This document shows positions 1 through 6,946 of a stretch of DNA of 64,000 bases, piece after piece. This stretch comes from JAKFWI01 sp031398975 (lineage in GTDB: Bacteria; Pseudomonadota; Alphaproteobacteria; Caulobacterales; Aquidulcibacteraceae): contig JANNOI010000020.1 of assembly GCA_031398975.1 (NCBI GenBank), positions 1 through 64,000 of the forward strand, in the 5' to 3' direction. How positions within the stretch are numbered: the first letter of the stretch is position 1; the number at the start of each line of letters is the position of its first letter. The notes beneath the pieces are model-generated. The model saw only the letters and a list, made by a program, of their open reading frames with translations, had not been told where the DNA came from and did no database searches. Position numbers and translations under genes: made by a program.

Positions 1-1
1 G

Positions 2-235
2 GCCCTCCGTAAGGTGGCGCGGGTGCGCCTCTCCAGCGGGATCGAAGTCACCGCGTACATCCCCGGCGAGGGCCACAACTTGCAGGAGCACTCGATCGTG
101 CTCGTGCGCGGTGGTCGCGTCCGCGACTTGCCGGGCGTCCGCTACCACATCGTCCGCGGTGTGCTCGACGCGCAGGGCGTGCAGGACCGGAAACAGGCCC
201 GCTCCAAGTACGGCTCGAAGAAGGACGGGAAGTAA
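2..235 (+). CDS. rpsL: 30S ribosomal protein S12, C-terminal part (5' end off window)
   Basis: This is the C-terminal 77 residues of S12, the small-subunit protein at the decoding centre. The reading frame is open from base 2, with ALRKVARVRL, then GIEVTAYIPGEGHN, LVRGGRV and the near-universal RYHIVRGVLD, ending in the usual basic tail with SKYGSKK. The GTG at 14 is internal and not a start. rpsG follows 109 bp downstream, the normal str-operon order. S12 is too conserved to place the source, but the S7 next to it is not alphaproteobacterial, so this fragment probably comes from a different genome than the rest of the window. Confidence 0.93.
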   Translation, partial: ALRKVARVRLSSGIEVTAYIPGEGHNLQEHSIVLVRGGRVRDLPGVRYHIVRGVLDAQGVQDRKQARSKYGSKKDGK

Positions 236-256
236 ATCACCGTCTCAAGTCGTCAA

Positions 257-316
257 GTCCAAAGTCGTAAAGTCGAGACACCGACTGCCGATGTTTTGGA
301 CTTTACGACTTTGGAC
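257..316. repeat. Perfect 18-bp inverted repeat in the rpsL-rpsG spacer
   Basis: The left arm 257-274 reads gtccaaagtcgtaaagtc and the right arm 299-316 is its exact reverse complement, with a 24-nt loop. Most of the right arm is repeated once more at 314-327 (gactttacgacttt). The spacer is thus made almost wholly of one short motif in both orientations. This low-GC repeat style is unlike every other spacer in the window and supports a foreign origin for the first ~588 bases. Confidence 0.9.
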
Positions 317-344
317 TTTACGACTTTCGACGAGAAGAAAGACA

Positions 345-587
345 ATGGGCTCCAAAACACGGACCGCCAGTTACGACAAGCTCGCACCGGACACCCGGTA
401 CGGCTCGCTCCTGTTGAGCAAGTTCATCAACTGCCTGATGCACGACGGCAAGAAGTCCGTCGCGACGCGGGTGGTCTACGACGCGCTTGATCAGATCAAG
501 AAGCGGATGCCGGACTTGGATCCGATCCAGGTCTTCACCGAAGCGCTCAACAACGTCAAGCCGTCGCTGGAAGTGCGGTCACGGCGT
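345..587 (+). pseudogene. rpsG: 30S ribosomal protein S7, N-terminal fragment cut at a junction
   Basis: The ATG at 345 starts an S7 N-terminus: KLAPDTRYGS, SKFINCLMHDGKKS, ALDQIKK and then NVKPSLEVRSRR. That last piece is the conserved S7 block, normally followed by VGG. Instead the frame reads ASP and stops at 599, because the sequence becomes antisense sdhA at about 588. About 81 of roughly 156 residues are present. The wording resembles planctomycete S7 rather than alphaproteobacterial S7, which usually begins with an MSRRH-type N-terminus. The S7 identity is secure; the planctomycete label is recalled family knowledge. Confidence 0.88.
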
Positions 588-595
588 GCTTCGCC
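580..595. other. Junction between two unrelated genomes (probable assembly chimera)
   Basis: On the left the plus strand encodes S7 up to SRR (codons ending about 587). On the right the minus strand encodes SdhA up to NYGE (from about 591). The few shared bases gcttcgcc fit either gene. Neither gene continues past this point, and no transposase, tRNA or attachment repeat is present. Two core genes broken at the same base points to an assembly join more than to a real recombination. Confidence 0.8.
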
Positions 596-982
596 ATAAT
601 TGCGCGTCATGCCGCCGAAGGCGCGCTGGTAAATCTTGCCTTCTTCCGTGCGAGAAAACGGCACGCCCCAATGTTCGAGCTCGTACACCGCCGCGGGCGC
701 CTGGCGGGTCATATATTCGATGGCGTCCTGATCGCCCAGCCAGTCCGAACCCTTGACGGTATCGAACATGTGCCAGCGCCAATCATCCTCCCCCATATTG
801 CCGAGCGCGGCGGAGATGCCGCCCTGGGCGGCGACCGTATGCGAGCGGGTGGGAAACACCTTGGAGATGCAGGCCGTTTTCAGCCCCGCCTGGGCGCAGC
901 CCAGCGCGGCGCGCAGGCCCGAGCCCCCCGCCCCCACCACCACGACGTCGAACGTATGATCGATCCAGGAATAGGTCGCCAT
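590..982 (-). pseudogene. sdhA: Succinate dehydrogenase flavoprotein subunit, N-terminal fragment
   Basis: SdhA oxidises succinate to fumarate and carries covalent FAD. The visible N-terminal ~131 residues have the dinucleotide fold GAGGSG (residues 17-22), the FAD-linking histidine in RSHTVAAQGG (H48), and the conserved KIYQRAFGGMTRNYGE. The full protein is near 595 residues; the rest, including the substrate-binding domain, is lost at the junction near 588. The start is 8 bp after the end of sdhD, so this is the third gene of an sdhCDA(B) operon. It is probably intact in the real genome. Confidence 0.92.
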
Positions 983-989
983 TAGGTGT

Positions 990-1373
990 TCAAGCCCCGA
1001 GCGCGATCTTCAAAATGGCGAAAGCCGCCGCCGCCGCCCCTGTCCAGCATAGAAAGGCGTTGGCGAGCAGAAGCAGCGCCTTGCCGGCCGGGCGATGGAT
1101 GTAATCCTCGACGATCACGGTCATGCCGAGCTGCATATGGTGGAAGGAGATGACGACGAACAAGAGGCAAAGCACCGCGTTCCAGGGCTGGCCCACCCAG
1201 GCCTGCGCGCCGGCGAAGCCCGCTTGCATGCTCAGCGCCACCGAGATCACGAACCAGGGCGACAAAAGCGCCAGCGCCACGGACGTGACGCGCTCGCCGA
1301 TAAAATGGCCGGTGCCGGCGCGGGCCGAACCGTGGCCGCGGACCCGCGAAAGCGGCGTTCGGAAATTCGTCAT
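990..1373 (-). CDS. sdhD: Succinate dehydrogenase membrane anchor subunit
   Basis: A 127-residue anchor of complex II with three predicted membrane segments (about residues 30-52, 64-82 and 98-122). The segment FHHMQLGMTVIVEDYIH holds the heme-ligand histidine region (H78/H79) and the conserved EDY (89-91) of SdhD. It lies 4 bp after sdhC and 8 bp before sdhA on the same strand, as in other alphaproteobacterial sdhCDAB operons. It anchors SdhAB to the inner membrane and helps form the ubiquinone site. Confidence 0.93.
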   Translation of the reverse strand: MTNFRTPLSRVRGHGSARAGTGHFIGERVTSVALALLSPWFVISVALSMQAGFAGAQAWVGQPWNAVLCLLFVVISFHHMQLGMTVIVEDYIHRPAGKALLLLANAFLCWTGAAAAAFAILKIALGA

Positions 1374-1377
1374 CGCC

Positions 1378-1767
1378 TCAGCCCCGCGCCAAAAGCAGCG
1401 CCCACAAGCCCGCCGGCGCCAGCAATCCCGCCAGGAGCGGCAGCCAGGCCGTGGCCGAGGTGAGGCCGGGGCGCAGGCCCGTTCCGGTGTCCCAGACCAG
1501 ATGGCGCAGGCCCTGGCCTAGATGAAACCCGAGCGCCGCGACGCTGGCGTAAATCACAATCTGGCCGATCAGGGAGGCCGCCAGCCCGTCCACGACCGCG
1601 AACGCCTCCGGCCCAATCGCCAGCGCGCACAGCCACGCCGCAAGGCCCAGCGCCCCCCCATACAGCGCCACGCCGGTGGCGCGCATGAGGATGGAGGTGA
1701 GCATCGTGATGTGCCAGCGCCACACCTGAAGATGGGGCGAAATCGGGCGGGTATCGGCTTGCGCCAT
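1378..1767 (-). CDS. sdhC: Succinate dehydrogenase cytochrome b556 subunit
   Basis: SdhC is the other membrane anchor of complex II and supplies a heme b ligand. The 129-residue protein begins with RPISPHLQVWRW, the family's entry motif. It has S25 and R29 of the quinone region in SILMRATG, and the signature HLGQGLRHLVWD with H82, R88, H89 and D93. Three membrane helices are predicted. It is the first gene of the operon; a sigma70-like promoter lies about 60-85 bp upstream of its ATG. Confidence 0.94.
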   Translation of the reverse strand: MAQADTRPISPHLQVWRWHITMLTSILMRATGVALYGGALGLAAWLCALAIGPEAFAVVDGLAASLIGQIVIYASVAALGFHLGQGLRHLVWDTGTGLRPGLTSATAWLPLLAGLLAPAGLWALLLARG

Positions 1768-1816
1768 CGGCGGGAAAGGCTCCGGAAAGGCGCTGGCGCT
1801 GCGCCGGAGGGCTTGA

Positions 1817-2710
1817 TTACGCGCAATTTATGACCATCGCCCGCGCTGTCAACGCGCACCAATGCCGCGCCCAAGCCCGCCCCTTAACGCGGCCGGCCGA
1901 ATAGCGCGACCGCGAGCGCGCGCGCGGCGAACGCGCGCGAGCGACGTCCCGCACCATCGCACCCCATTCGTGAAAGGCGATCACGAACGGGTTCTTGGAC
2001 GCCAATGGACGCACGAGGCCATAGCGGAGCGGCTCGTCCGCGCGCTCCTCGGCGAAGGTGCCGAACAGACGATCGAACACGATCAGCACGCCCCCGAAAT
2101 TCTTGTCGAGGTAGGGCGCGTTCGAGGCGTGATGAACGCGATGGTGCGCCGGGGTGTTTAGCACCCATTCGAGCGGCCCGAGTTTGGGGATCGCCTCGGT
2201 ATGGAGAAAGAATTGATAGGCGAGATTGGCCGCCAGCAAGATCGTGATCACAAGGGGGGGAAAGCCCAGCGCGACGAGCGGGGTGAACAAGAGCCACCCT
2301 CCCGAAAGCACGCTGGTCCAGCCCAGGCGGATCGCGGCAGGCAACGTCATTTCTGACGCCGAATGATGCACGGCGTGCGACGCCCAGAGCCACCGAACCG
2401 TGTGGCTCCATCGATGGAGCCCGTAATATACGAATTCAACTAGCACGAAGGCCGCCAGCCAAACCCGCCAATCGTCGATCGAGAGGGCGAAAGGGCTGGC
2501 CTCGCCAATGGCGATGAAGACCGTCGCGGGGATGACGCTCGACAGCGGTCTGATCACGAAATTGCCCGCGGCGACGCCAAAGGACGCCGCCGCGGCGCCG
2601 AAATCATAGCCCCTTTTGGCGAACCGCGTACGCCACAGCGCCTCCGCCAAAACAAACAACACGACGATGATCAAAAACGTTGGCGACCGCTGCAGCATTT
2701 CCATCGTCAA
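1817..2710 (-). CDS. Sterol desaturase / fatty acid hydroxylase superfamily membrane protein (3' end probably frameshifted)
   Basis: A membrane di-iron oxygenase of the fatty acid hydroxylase superfamily. The three histidine boxes are all present: HRWSH (99-103), HAVHH (112-116) and HHRVHH (189-194), amid four or more hydrophobic helices. The substrate (sterol, lipid or carotenoid) cannot be read from sequence. After residue ~259 the frame turns into an Arg-rich tail of about 38 residues. A neighbouring frame instead gives FAARALAVALFGRPR and stops at 1884-1886, a natural-looking family end. A 1-base insertion or 2-base deletion in the CG-repeat near 1931-1940 would connect the two. The EF-hand gene ends 3 bp upstream, so they are probably co-transcribed. 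Confidence 0.85.
   Translation of the reverse strand: MTMEMLQRSPTFLIIVVLFVLAEALWRTRFAKRGYDFGAAAASFGVAAGNFVIRPLSSVIPATVFIAIGEASPFALSIDDWRVWLAAFVLVEFVYYGLHRWSHTVRWLWASHAVHHSASEMTLPAAIRLGWTSVLSGGWLLFTPLVALGFPPLVITILLAANLAYQFFLHTEAIPKLGPLEWVLNTPAHHRVHHASNAPYLDKNFGGVLIVFDRLFGTFAEERADEPLRYGLVRPLASKNPFVIAFHEWGAMVRDVARARSPRARSRSRYSAGRVKGRAWARHWCALTARAMVINCA
1825..1852 (-). promoter_or_regulatory. Putative sigma70 promoter of sdhCDA
   Basis: Read on the minus strand, TTGACA (1852-1847) is followed after 16 bases by TAAATT (1830-1825), 57 bp before the sdhC start. The -35 is a perfect consensus and the -10 is partial. It sits inside the apparent 3' end of the sterol desaturase reading frame, which supports the idea that this gene really stops earlier (see the entry at 1817-2710). 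Confidence 0.55.
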
Positions 2711-2713
2711 CCC

Positions 2714-3133
2714 TCAGCGCGGGGAATGCGGCGCCGCCTGGGCGGCGGCGATCTCTGTTCGGGTAAGGTGGTCGTCCCGGTTCGTATCGACGCGATCGAA
2801 AACGGGGGTTGGGCCGGTATTGAATTCCGACGCGCTCACCTTGCCGTCGCCGTCGCGGTCAAAGGCCGCGATCGTGGAGTCCATGCTCCACCCGATGGGC
2901 CGGCGCGCCGCGAAGCGGGGCGCGTCGTCGACGGCGATGACGCCGTCTTGATTGCGATCGAAACGCGCAAATTCGCTGGCGCGCCGCTGCGTGAATTCCG
3001 CGCGCGAGACCACGCCGTCCTTGTTGGCGTCGGCATAATGGAGGCGCTCCAGCACACGCGCCTCGGGCGCCTGCGCGACGGCTGGCGTCGCCAAACCGAG
3101 GGCGAGCGCGAAGGCGAGAATGGATGGTTTCAT
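2714..3133 (-). CDS. Exported EF-hand calcium-binding protein
   Basis: A 139-residue protein with a signal peptide (MKPSILAFALALGLATPAVAQA, cleavage after AQA) and four EF-hand loops: DANKDGVVSRAEF, DRNQDGVIAVDDA, DRDGDGKVSASEF and DTNRDDHLTRTEI. Loops 1 and 3 look fully calcium-competent; loop 2 ends in Asp-Ala and loop 4 lacks the usual glycine. I chose the ATG at 3133 because a GGAGAT ribosome site precedes it and the signal peptide starts there; longer frames add a Pro/Gly-rich stretch. It should act in the periplasm, perhaps as a calcium buffer or sensor. It lies between a secreted protein gene and the sterol desaturase-like gene on one strand. Confidence 0.85.
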   Translation of the reverse strand: MKPSILAFALALGLATPAVAQAPEARVLERLHYADANKDGVVSRAEFTQRRASEFARFDRNQDGVIAVDDAPRFAARRPIGWSMDSTIAAFDRDGDGKVSASEFNTGPTPVFDRVDTNRDDHLTRTEIAAAQAAPHSPR

Positions 3134-3219
3134 GGCTGAATCTCCGCTGGGTTTAGAAGGTGCGCCTGCAGCGGAGAGGCCGGGCGCCGCCGCGCCGGCC
3201 CCCTCGCCGCCTGGCCGTT

Positions 3220-3747
3220 TTACCGGGTGGGGCACGCAATCGCGGCGCCCGAGGCGTCGGCGCAGGTCGCCGAGCGCGTCACGCCGGTGGCGGAATCATA
3301 GGTCGTCTGGCCGGAATAGGTGTTCCCGGCGGCGCCGGTGGCCTGGGTGGCGCGGCCGCCCGAATAGGCGCCGTCCGCATTGCGCGTAAACCCGCTCGTG
3401 GTGGAGGCGGAGCCGCCATTGGCGCCCTCCACCGTGGCGCCGCCCTTCCGGACGACCGAGCCGTCGGACGCGAAAGCGGTCGACCCCGCGCGGCACGCTT
3501 GGCCAGCCGCGCCGGCAGCGCAATTGGCCGAGCCCGCGACGCCGGAGCCAGAGCCGTCCGTAACCAAGCCGCGCGCCCCGAAGCTGGCGGCGCCGTTCGG
3601 CCCGACGGTATTATGCACGCCGCCGGCGGTGATGCCTCCCGCCGCATTCGGTCGCGCCCCGCGCGCGCGGCCCTTGGCATCGGCGACGTCGATGGTGAAC
3701 GCTGCGATCGCCAACGTCGCAACGGCCGACAAAAACAATCCCCTCAT
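3220..3747 (-). CDS. Exported Gly/Ala/Ser-rich protein of unknown function
   Basis: I do not recognise a named family. The 175-residue product begins with a signal peptide (MRGLFLSAVATLAIAAF, cleavage after DVADA). The rest is a low-complexity Gly/Ala/Ser/Thr chain with short repeats such as GGxATxA and NTYSGQTTYDSATGV. Four cysteines fall in two pairs: NCAAGAAGQAC, and two near the C-terminus (SATCADAS, AIACPTR). This looks like a secreted or surface structural protein. The ATG at 3747 is chosen for the signal peptide. The gene is divergent from the two-component genes at 3933 and shares their operator region. Confidence 0.7.
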   Translation of the reverse strand: MRGLFLSAVATLAIAAFTIDVADAKGRARGARPNAAGGITAGGVHNTVGPNGAASFGARGLVTDGSGSGVAGSANCAAGAAGQACRAGSTAFASDGSVVRKGGATVEGANGGSASTTSGFTRNADGAYSGGRATQATGAAGNTYSGQTTYDSATGVTRSATCADASGAAIACPTR

Positions 3748-3840
3748 GATTAACACCTTCCTTGCTAACCCGCCGGCCAAGCGCCGACGCTCCGCAAGAT
3801 CGCCGGGCGCAGTCACGGCGCGATTTCAACAACCACTCAC

Positions 3841-3889
3841 TTTGTAACGACGCGGGCGGGCGGGCGACGTCCTGTTACAAACGCTTACA
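3841..3889. promoter_or_regulatory. Divergent operator: inverted GTTACAAA boxes plus TTACA direct repeat
   Basis: TTTGTAAC at 3841-3848 and its exact reverse complement GTTACAAA at 3874-3881 lie 33 bp apart, about three helical turns. The right copy is followed by a second TTACA (3885-3889) 10 bp after the first (3875-3879). Direct half-sites at 10-11 bp spacing are typical of winged-helix OmpR/PhoB-family regulators. The block sits between an exported protein gene and an OmpR-family regulator, so autoregulation plus control of the leftward genes is the natural reading. This is inferred from pattern only. Confidence 0.5.
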
Positions 3890-3932
3890 CAACCGCGCTG
3901 GCGGGGCGGCGTTTCGGGCTTAAACTGGAGCG

Positions 3933-4667
3933 ATGACCGCCCGCGCCCTGATCGCCATTGTCGAAGACGATCCTGAAATCCGGTCGCTTTTGACGGCGCT
4001 CTTCACCCGCGAGGGGTTCGAGGCGATCGCGTGCAACGACGCGCAGGGCCTTGACGCCCTGCTCACGCAACGCCGCCCCGATCTCATCATCCTCGACGTC
4101 ATGATGCCGGGCGAGGATGGGATTTCGGTGTGCCGTCGCCTCGCCGTACAGGGCGGCGCGCCGATCATTCTCGTCACCGCACGCAATGAGGACGTTGACC
4201 GCATCGTCGGTCTTGAAGTGGGGGCCGACGATTACCTCCCCAAACCCTTTCATCCCCGCGAATTGGTGGCGCGCGCCCGCGCCGTGCTCCGCCGCACGCG
4301 AGACGTGCGAGAGACACAGGCCGGTCCGGTTGTTAAGGCGCCCAAGGCTGGCCGCTTCCGGTTCGAGGGCTGGACGCTGGACGCCGCGTCGCGGGCGCTC
4401 GTCGATCCGTCGCACCTTCCGGTGGAATTGTCCGCGGGCGAATATGATCTCCTCCTCGCCTTCCTGGAACACCCCCAACGGGTGCTCACCCGCGATTTTT
4501 TGATGGATTGGACCAAGGGGCGCGACGCCACGCCGTTCGACCGATCGGTCGACGTCGCGCTTTCCCGCTTGCGCCGCAAGCTGCGCGACGATCCGGGCGA
4601 GCCGCGTCTGATCCGCACGGTGCGCAATGGCGGCTATCTATTCGCCGGCCGGGTGGACCGCTTTTAA
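3933..4667 (+). CDS. OmpR/PhoB-family DNA-binding response regulator
   Basis: A 244-residue regulator with an N-terminal receiver and a C-terminal winged helix. The acidic pair is in IVEDD (residues 9-13), the phospho-acceptor is D55 in LIILDVMMPGEDG, with T82 and K104 (LPKPF) as switch residues. The effector domain has the ELSAGEYDLLLAFL helix, the recognition region SVDVALSRLRRKL and the wing RTVRNGGYLF. Its stop is one base before the kinase start at 4669, so the pair is one unit. The spacer upstream carries GTTACA boxes that it may bind. Confidence 0.92.
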   Translation: MTARALIAIVEDDPEIRSLLTALFTREGFEAIACNDAQGLDALLTQRRPDLIILDVMMPGEDGISVCRRLAVQGGAPIILVTARNEDVDRIVGLEVGADDYLPKPFHPRELVARARAVLRRTRDVRETQAGPVVKAPKAGRFRFEGWTLDAASRALVDPSHLPVELSAGEYDLLLAFLEHPQRVLTRDFLMDWTKGRDATPFDRSVDVALSRLRRKLRDDPGEPRLIRTVRNGGYLFAGRVDRF

Positions 4668-4668
4668 C

Positions 4669-6051
4669 ATGGCCATGATCGCCAATACGCTGAGCATGCG
4701 GATCGCCGGGGCTCTGCTGGCGGGCCTGGTTCTCTTTAACGCGGTGATGGCGATTGCTTTGTTCGCGCCGATCGGGCGGGAGCGCGCGGCCCTTTTGGTG
4801 TTGCCGCTGCCGGCGCAAGCGTCCGCGATCGTGCGGCTGCTGGAGGCCAGCCACCCGCAGCAGCGCCCGCTGGTGTTGGCCGCGCTCAATTCGCCTGCGC
4901 TGGCGGTGCGCCTGCTTGACGAGCTACCCCGCGAACCGGCGGGAGGCCTACCCCGGGTGCGCTATGAGCAGGTCCTGGGCCTTTACGATTCCGTGTTCGC
5001 CGATCACGAATTTCACCTCGATCTGCGAAAGCGCGGGCTGACGCCGCGCCTGCTCGGAGGGGAGGACGCCGCCGATTTCGAGCCGATACGCCTGTTCGTG
5101 CGGCTGGAGGATGGCGTCTACGTGCTGATTCAGCCGGCGCGGGCGGCGATGTTCGATACCCTGCTGGTGCGCGGTCTGACGATTGGGGCGATCGCCGGAC
5201 TGGCGATCATCATCGGTCTGATCCTGGCCGTGCGGCGCACCGCGAGGCCCGTCGCCGAACTGGCCGGCAACGCCCACGCCTTCGCCGATCGCCTTGACGC
5301 GCCGGATCTGGAGGAGCGGGGCCCCGCGGAATTGCGCGATTTGGCGGCGGCTTTCAACCACATGAAGCGGCGTATTCGCGCGCTAGTCTCGGAGCGCACA
5401 CGATTTCTCGCCGCGATCGCGCATGACCTGCGAACGTATCTGACGCGCTTGCGGCTGCGCGCGGATTTCATTGCCGATCCGGGTCAACGCGCGCGCGCCG
5501 AGCGCGATCTCGATGAGATGGCCGCGCTTCTTGAAGAAACCCTCGATTTCGCCCGCGCGAGCGAGGCCAGCGGCGAGCCTGGCGCGCAAACGCCGCTCGT
5601 CCAGGAAATCAGAGCCTTCGCCTTGGCGCGTCAGGAAATGGGCGAGGCGGTGTCGGTTGAGGATGAGCCAGAGGGGGAGGCCGTCGCGGCGATCGAGCCG
5701 ATCGCATTGCGCCGGATTCTTGGCAACTTGACCGACAATGCGCTGCGCTACGGCCAGGCCGCACGCATCCGCATCGCACTGGAGGAACGGTATTGCGTCA
5801 TCTCGATCGAGGATGACGGCCCGGGCCTTCCCGAAACGGCGCTCGACCGCGTGACGGCCCCTTTTGAACGGCTTGAGAGTTCCCGCGCGCGCGCCAGCGG
5901 CGGCGCGGGGCTGGGCTTGGCCATCGTGGCCGCGCTCGCGCAGCGCCGTGGCGGGGCGCTGGTGCTGGCGAACAAGGATACAGGCGGGCTGATCGCCAGC
6001 GTCCGTTTGCCGCATGCCTCGAAGTCTCCCGATCCGTGGCGCGGGGTCTGA
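4669..6051 (+). CDS. EnvZ/RstB-type sensor histidine kinase
   Basis: A 461-residue partner of the regulator upstream. It has a membrane helix (about 12-36), a periplasmic sensor of about 125 residues, a second helix (165-187), HAMP, then the dimerisation/phospho-acceptor domain with H252 in AHDLRTYLTR. The ATPase has the N-box LGNLTDNALRYG, G1 EDDGPG and G2 GGAGLGLAIV. The usual proline of the H-box (HDLRTP) is tyrosine here (Y257), while the T256 used in phosphatase activity is kept. I prefer the ATG at 4669 over one at 4627 because the latter runs inside the regulator gene and adds a non-membrane stretch. Confidence 0.9.
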   Translation: MAMIANTLSMRIAGALLAGLVLFNAVMAIALFAPIGRERAALLVLPLPAQASAIVRLLEASHPQQRPLVLAALNSPALAVRLLDELPREPAGGLPRVRYEQVLGLYDSVFADHEFHLDLRKRGLTPRLLGGEDAADFEPIRLFVRLEDGVYVLIQPARAAMFDTLLVRGLTIGAIAGLAIIIGLILAVRRTARPVAELAGNAHAFADRLDAPDLEERGPAELRDLAAAFNHMKRRIRALVSERTRFLAAIAHDLRTYLTRLRLRADFIADPGQRARAERDLDEMAALLEETLDFARASEASGEPGAQTPLVQEIRAFALARQEMGEAVSVEDEPEGEAVAAIEPIALRRILGNLTDNALRYGQAARIRIALEERYCVISIEDDGPGLPETALDRVTAPFERLESSRARASGGAGLGLAIVAALAQRRGGALVLANKDTGGLIASVRLPHASKSPDPWRGV

Positions 6052-6113
6052 TCCTCTGCGAGACGCGCGGATGGGATGGACTTCGCCGGTCGATGCTGGT
6101 CTGAGACCACCCC

Positions 6114-6944
6114 ATGCTGACGCTTCCCCTCGCCGAGCTTTTACCCTTCGCCCTGGGCCTGGTGCTCGCCGGGGCGGTGACCGGGGTATTGGCGGGGCTG
6201 TTCGGGGTGGGCGGGGGCGCGGTGATGGTGCCCATCCTCTATGAGGTGTTCCGCCTGCTGGGCGTGGACGAAAGCGTGCGGATGCATCTGTGCGTGGGCA
6301 CTTCGCTCGCCATCATCATCCCCACCTCGATCCGCTCCTTCCGGGGGCATCTGAAGAAGGGCGCGGCGGACGTCGCGACCCTGCGGCTCTGGGCGCTTCC
6401 GGTGGTGGCGGGGGTCGCGCTCGGGGGCGTGCTGGCCGCGCTGGCGAGCGGGGCCGCGCTGGAGCTCGTGTTTGCGCTGTGCCTGCTGGTGGTGGGGGCC
6501 AAGATGCTGTTCGGGCGGGAGGAATGGCGCCTCGCCGCCGACCTGCCGGGCAAGGCGGCGATGCGCCTGTACGGGCTGCTGATCGGGGTGCTCTCGACGC
6601 TGATGGGGATTGGGGGCGGCCTGTTCGGCAATTTGGTGCTGACGCTCTACAACCGGCCGATCCACCAGGCGGTGGCCACCTCCTCCGGGCTGGGCGTGCT
6701 GATTGCGGCGCCGGCGATGGCGGCCTATGTCGCAGCAGGCTGGGGGGAGGCTGCGGCGCTGCCGCCCGCCTCGCTGGGCTATGTCTCTCTGGTGGGGTTC
6801 GCGCTGGTGGCGCCGCTCAGCGTGGCCACGGCGCCGCTGGGCGTACGCCTGGCGCACGGCCTGTCCAAGCGCATGCTGGAGCGGCTGTTCGGCGTGTACG
6901 CGCTGGCGATCGCCGCACGCTTCCTGGTCGCCGCCGCCACCTGA
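6114..6944 (+). CDS. TauE/SafE (TSUP) family membrane permease
   Basis: A 276-residue protein with about eight hydrophobic helices in two similar halves. The family's glycine signatures open each half: GVLAGLFGVGGGAVMVPIL near residue 24 and STLMGIGGGLFGNLVL near 161. Members export sulfite, sulfoacetate or other small organosulfur anions or other organic acids; the substrate cannot be told here. It ends 2 bp before the convergent fpr gene. No sulfur-metabolism gene is adjacent. Confidence 0.87.
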   Translation: MLTLPLAELLPFALGLVLAGAVTGVLAGLFGVGGGAVMVPILYEVFRLLGVDESVRMHLCVGTSLAIIIPTSIRSFRGHLKKGAADVATLRLWALPVVAGVALGGVLAALASGAALELVFALCLLVVGAKMLFGREEWRLAADLPGKAAMRLYGLLIGVLSTLMGIGGGLFGNLVLTLYNRPIHQAVATSSGLGVLIAAPAMAAYVAAGWGEAAALPPASLGYVSLVGFALVAPLSVATAPLGVRLAHGLSKRMLERLFGVYALAIAARFLVAAAT

Positions 6945-6946
6945 AC

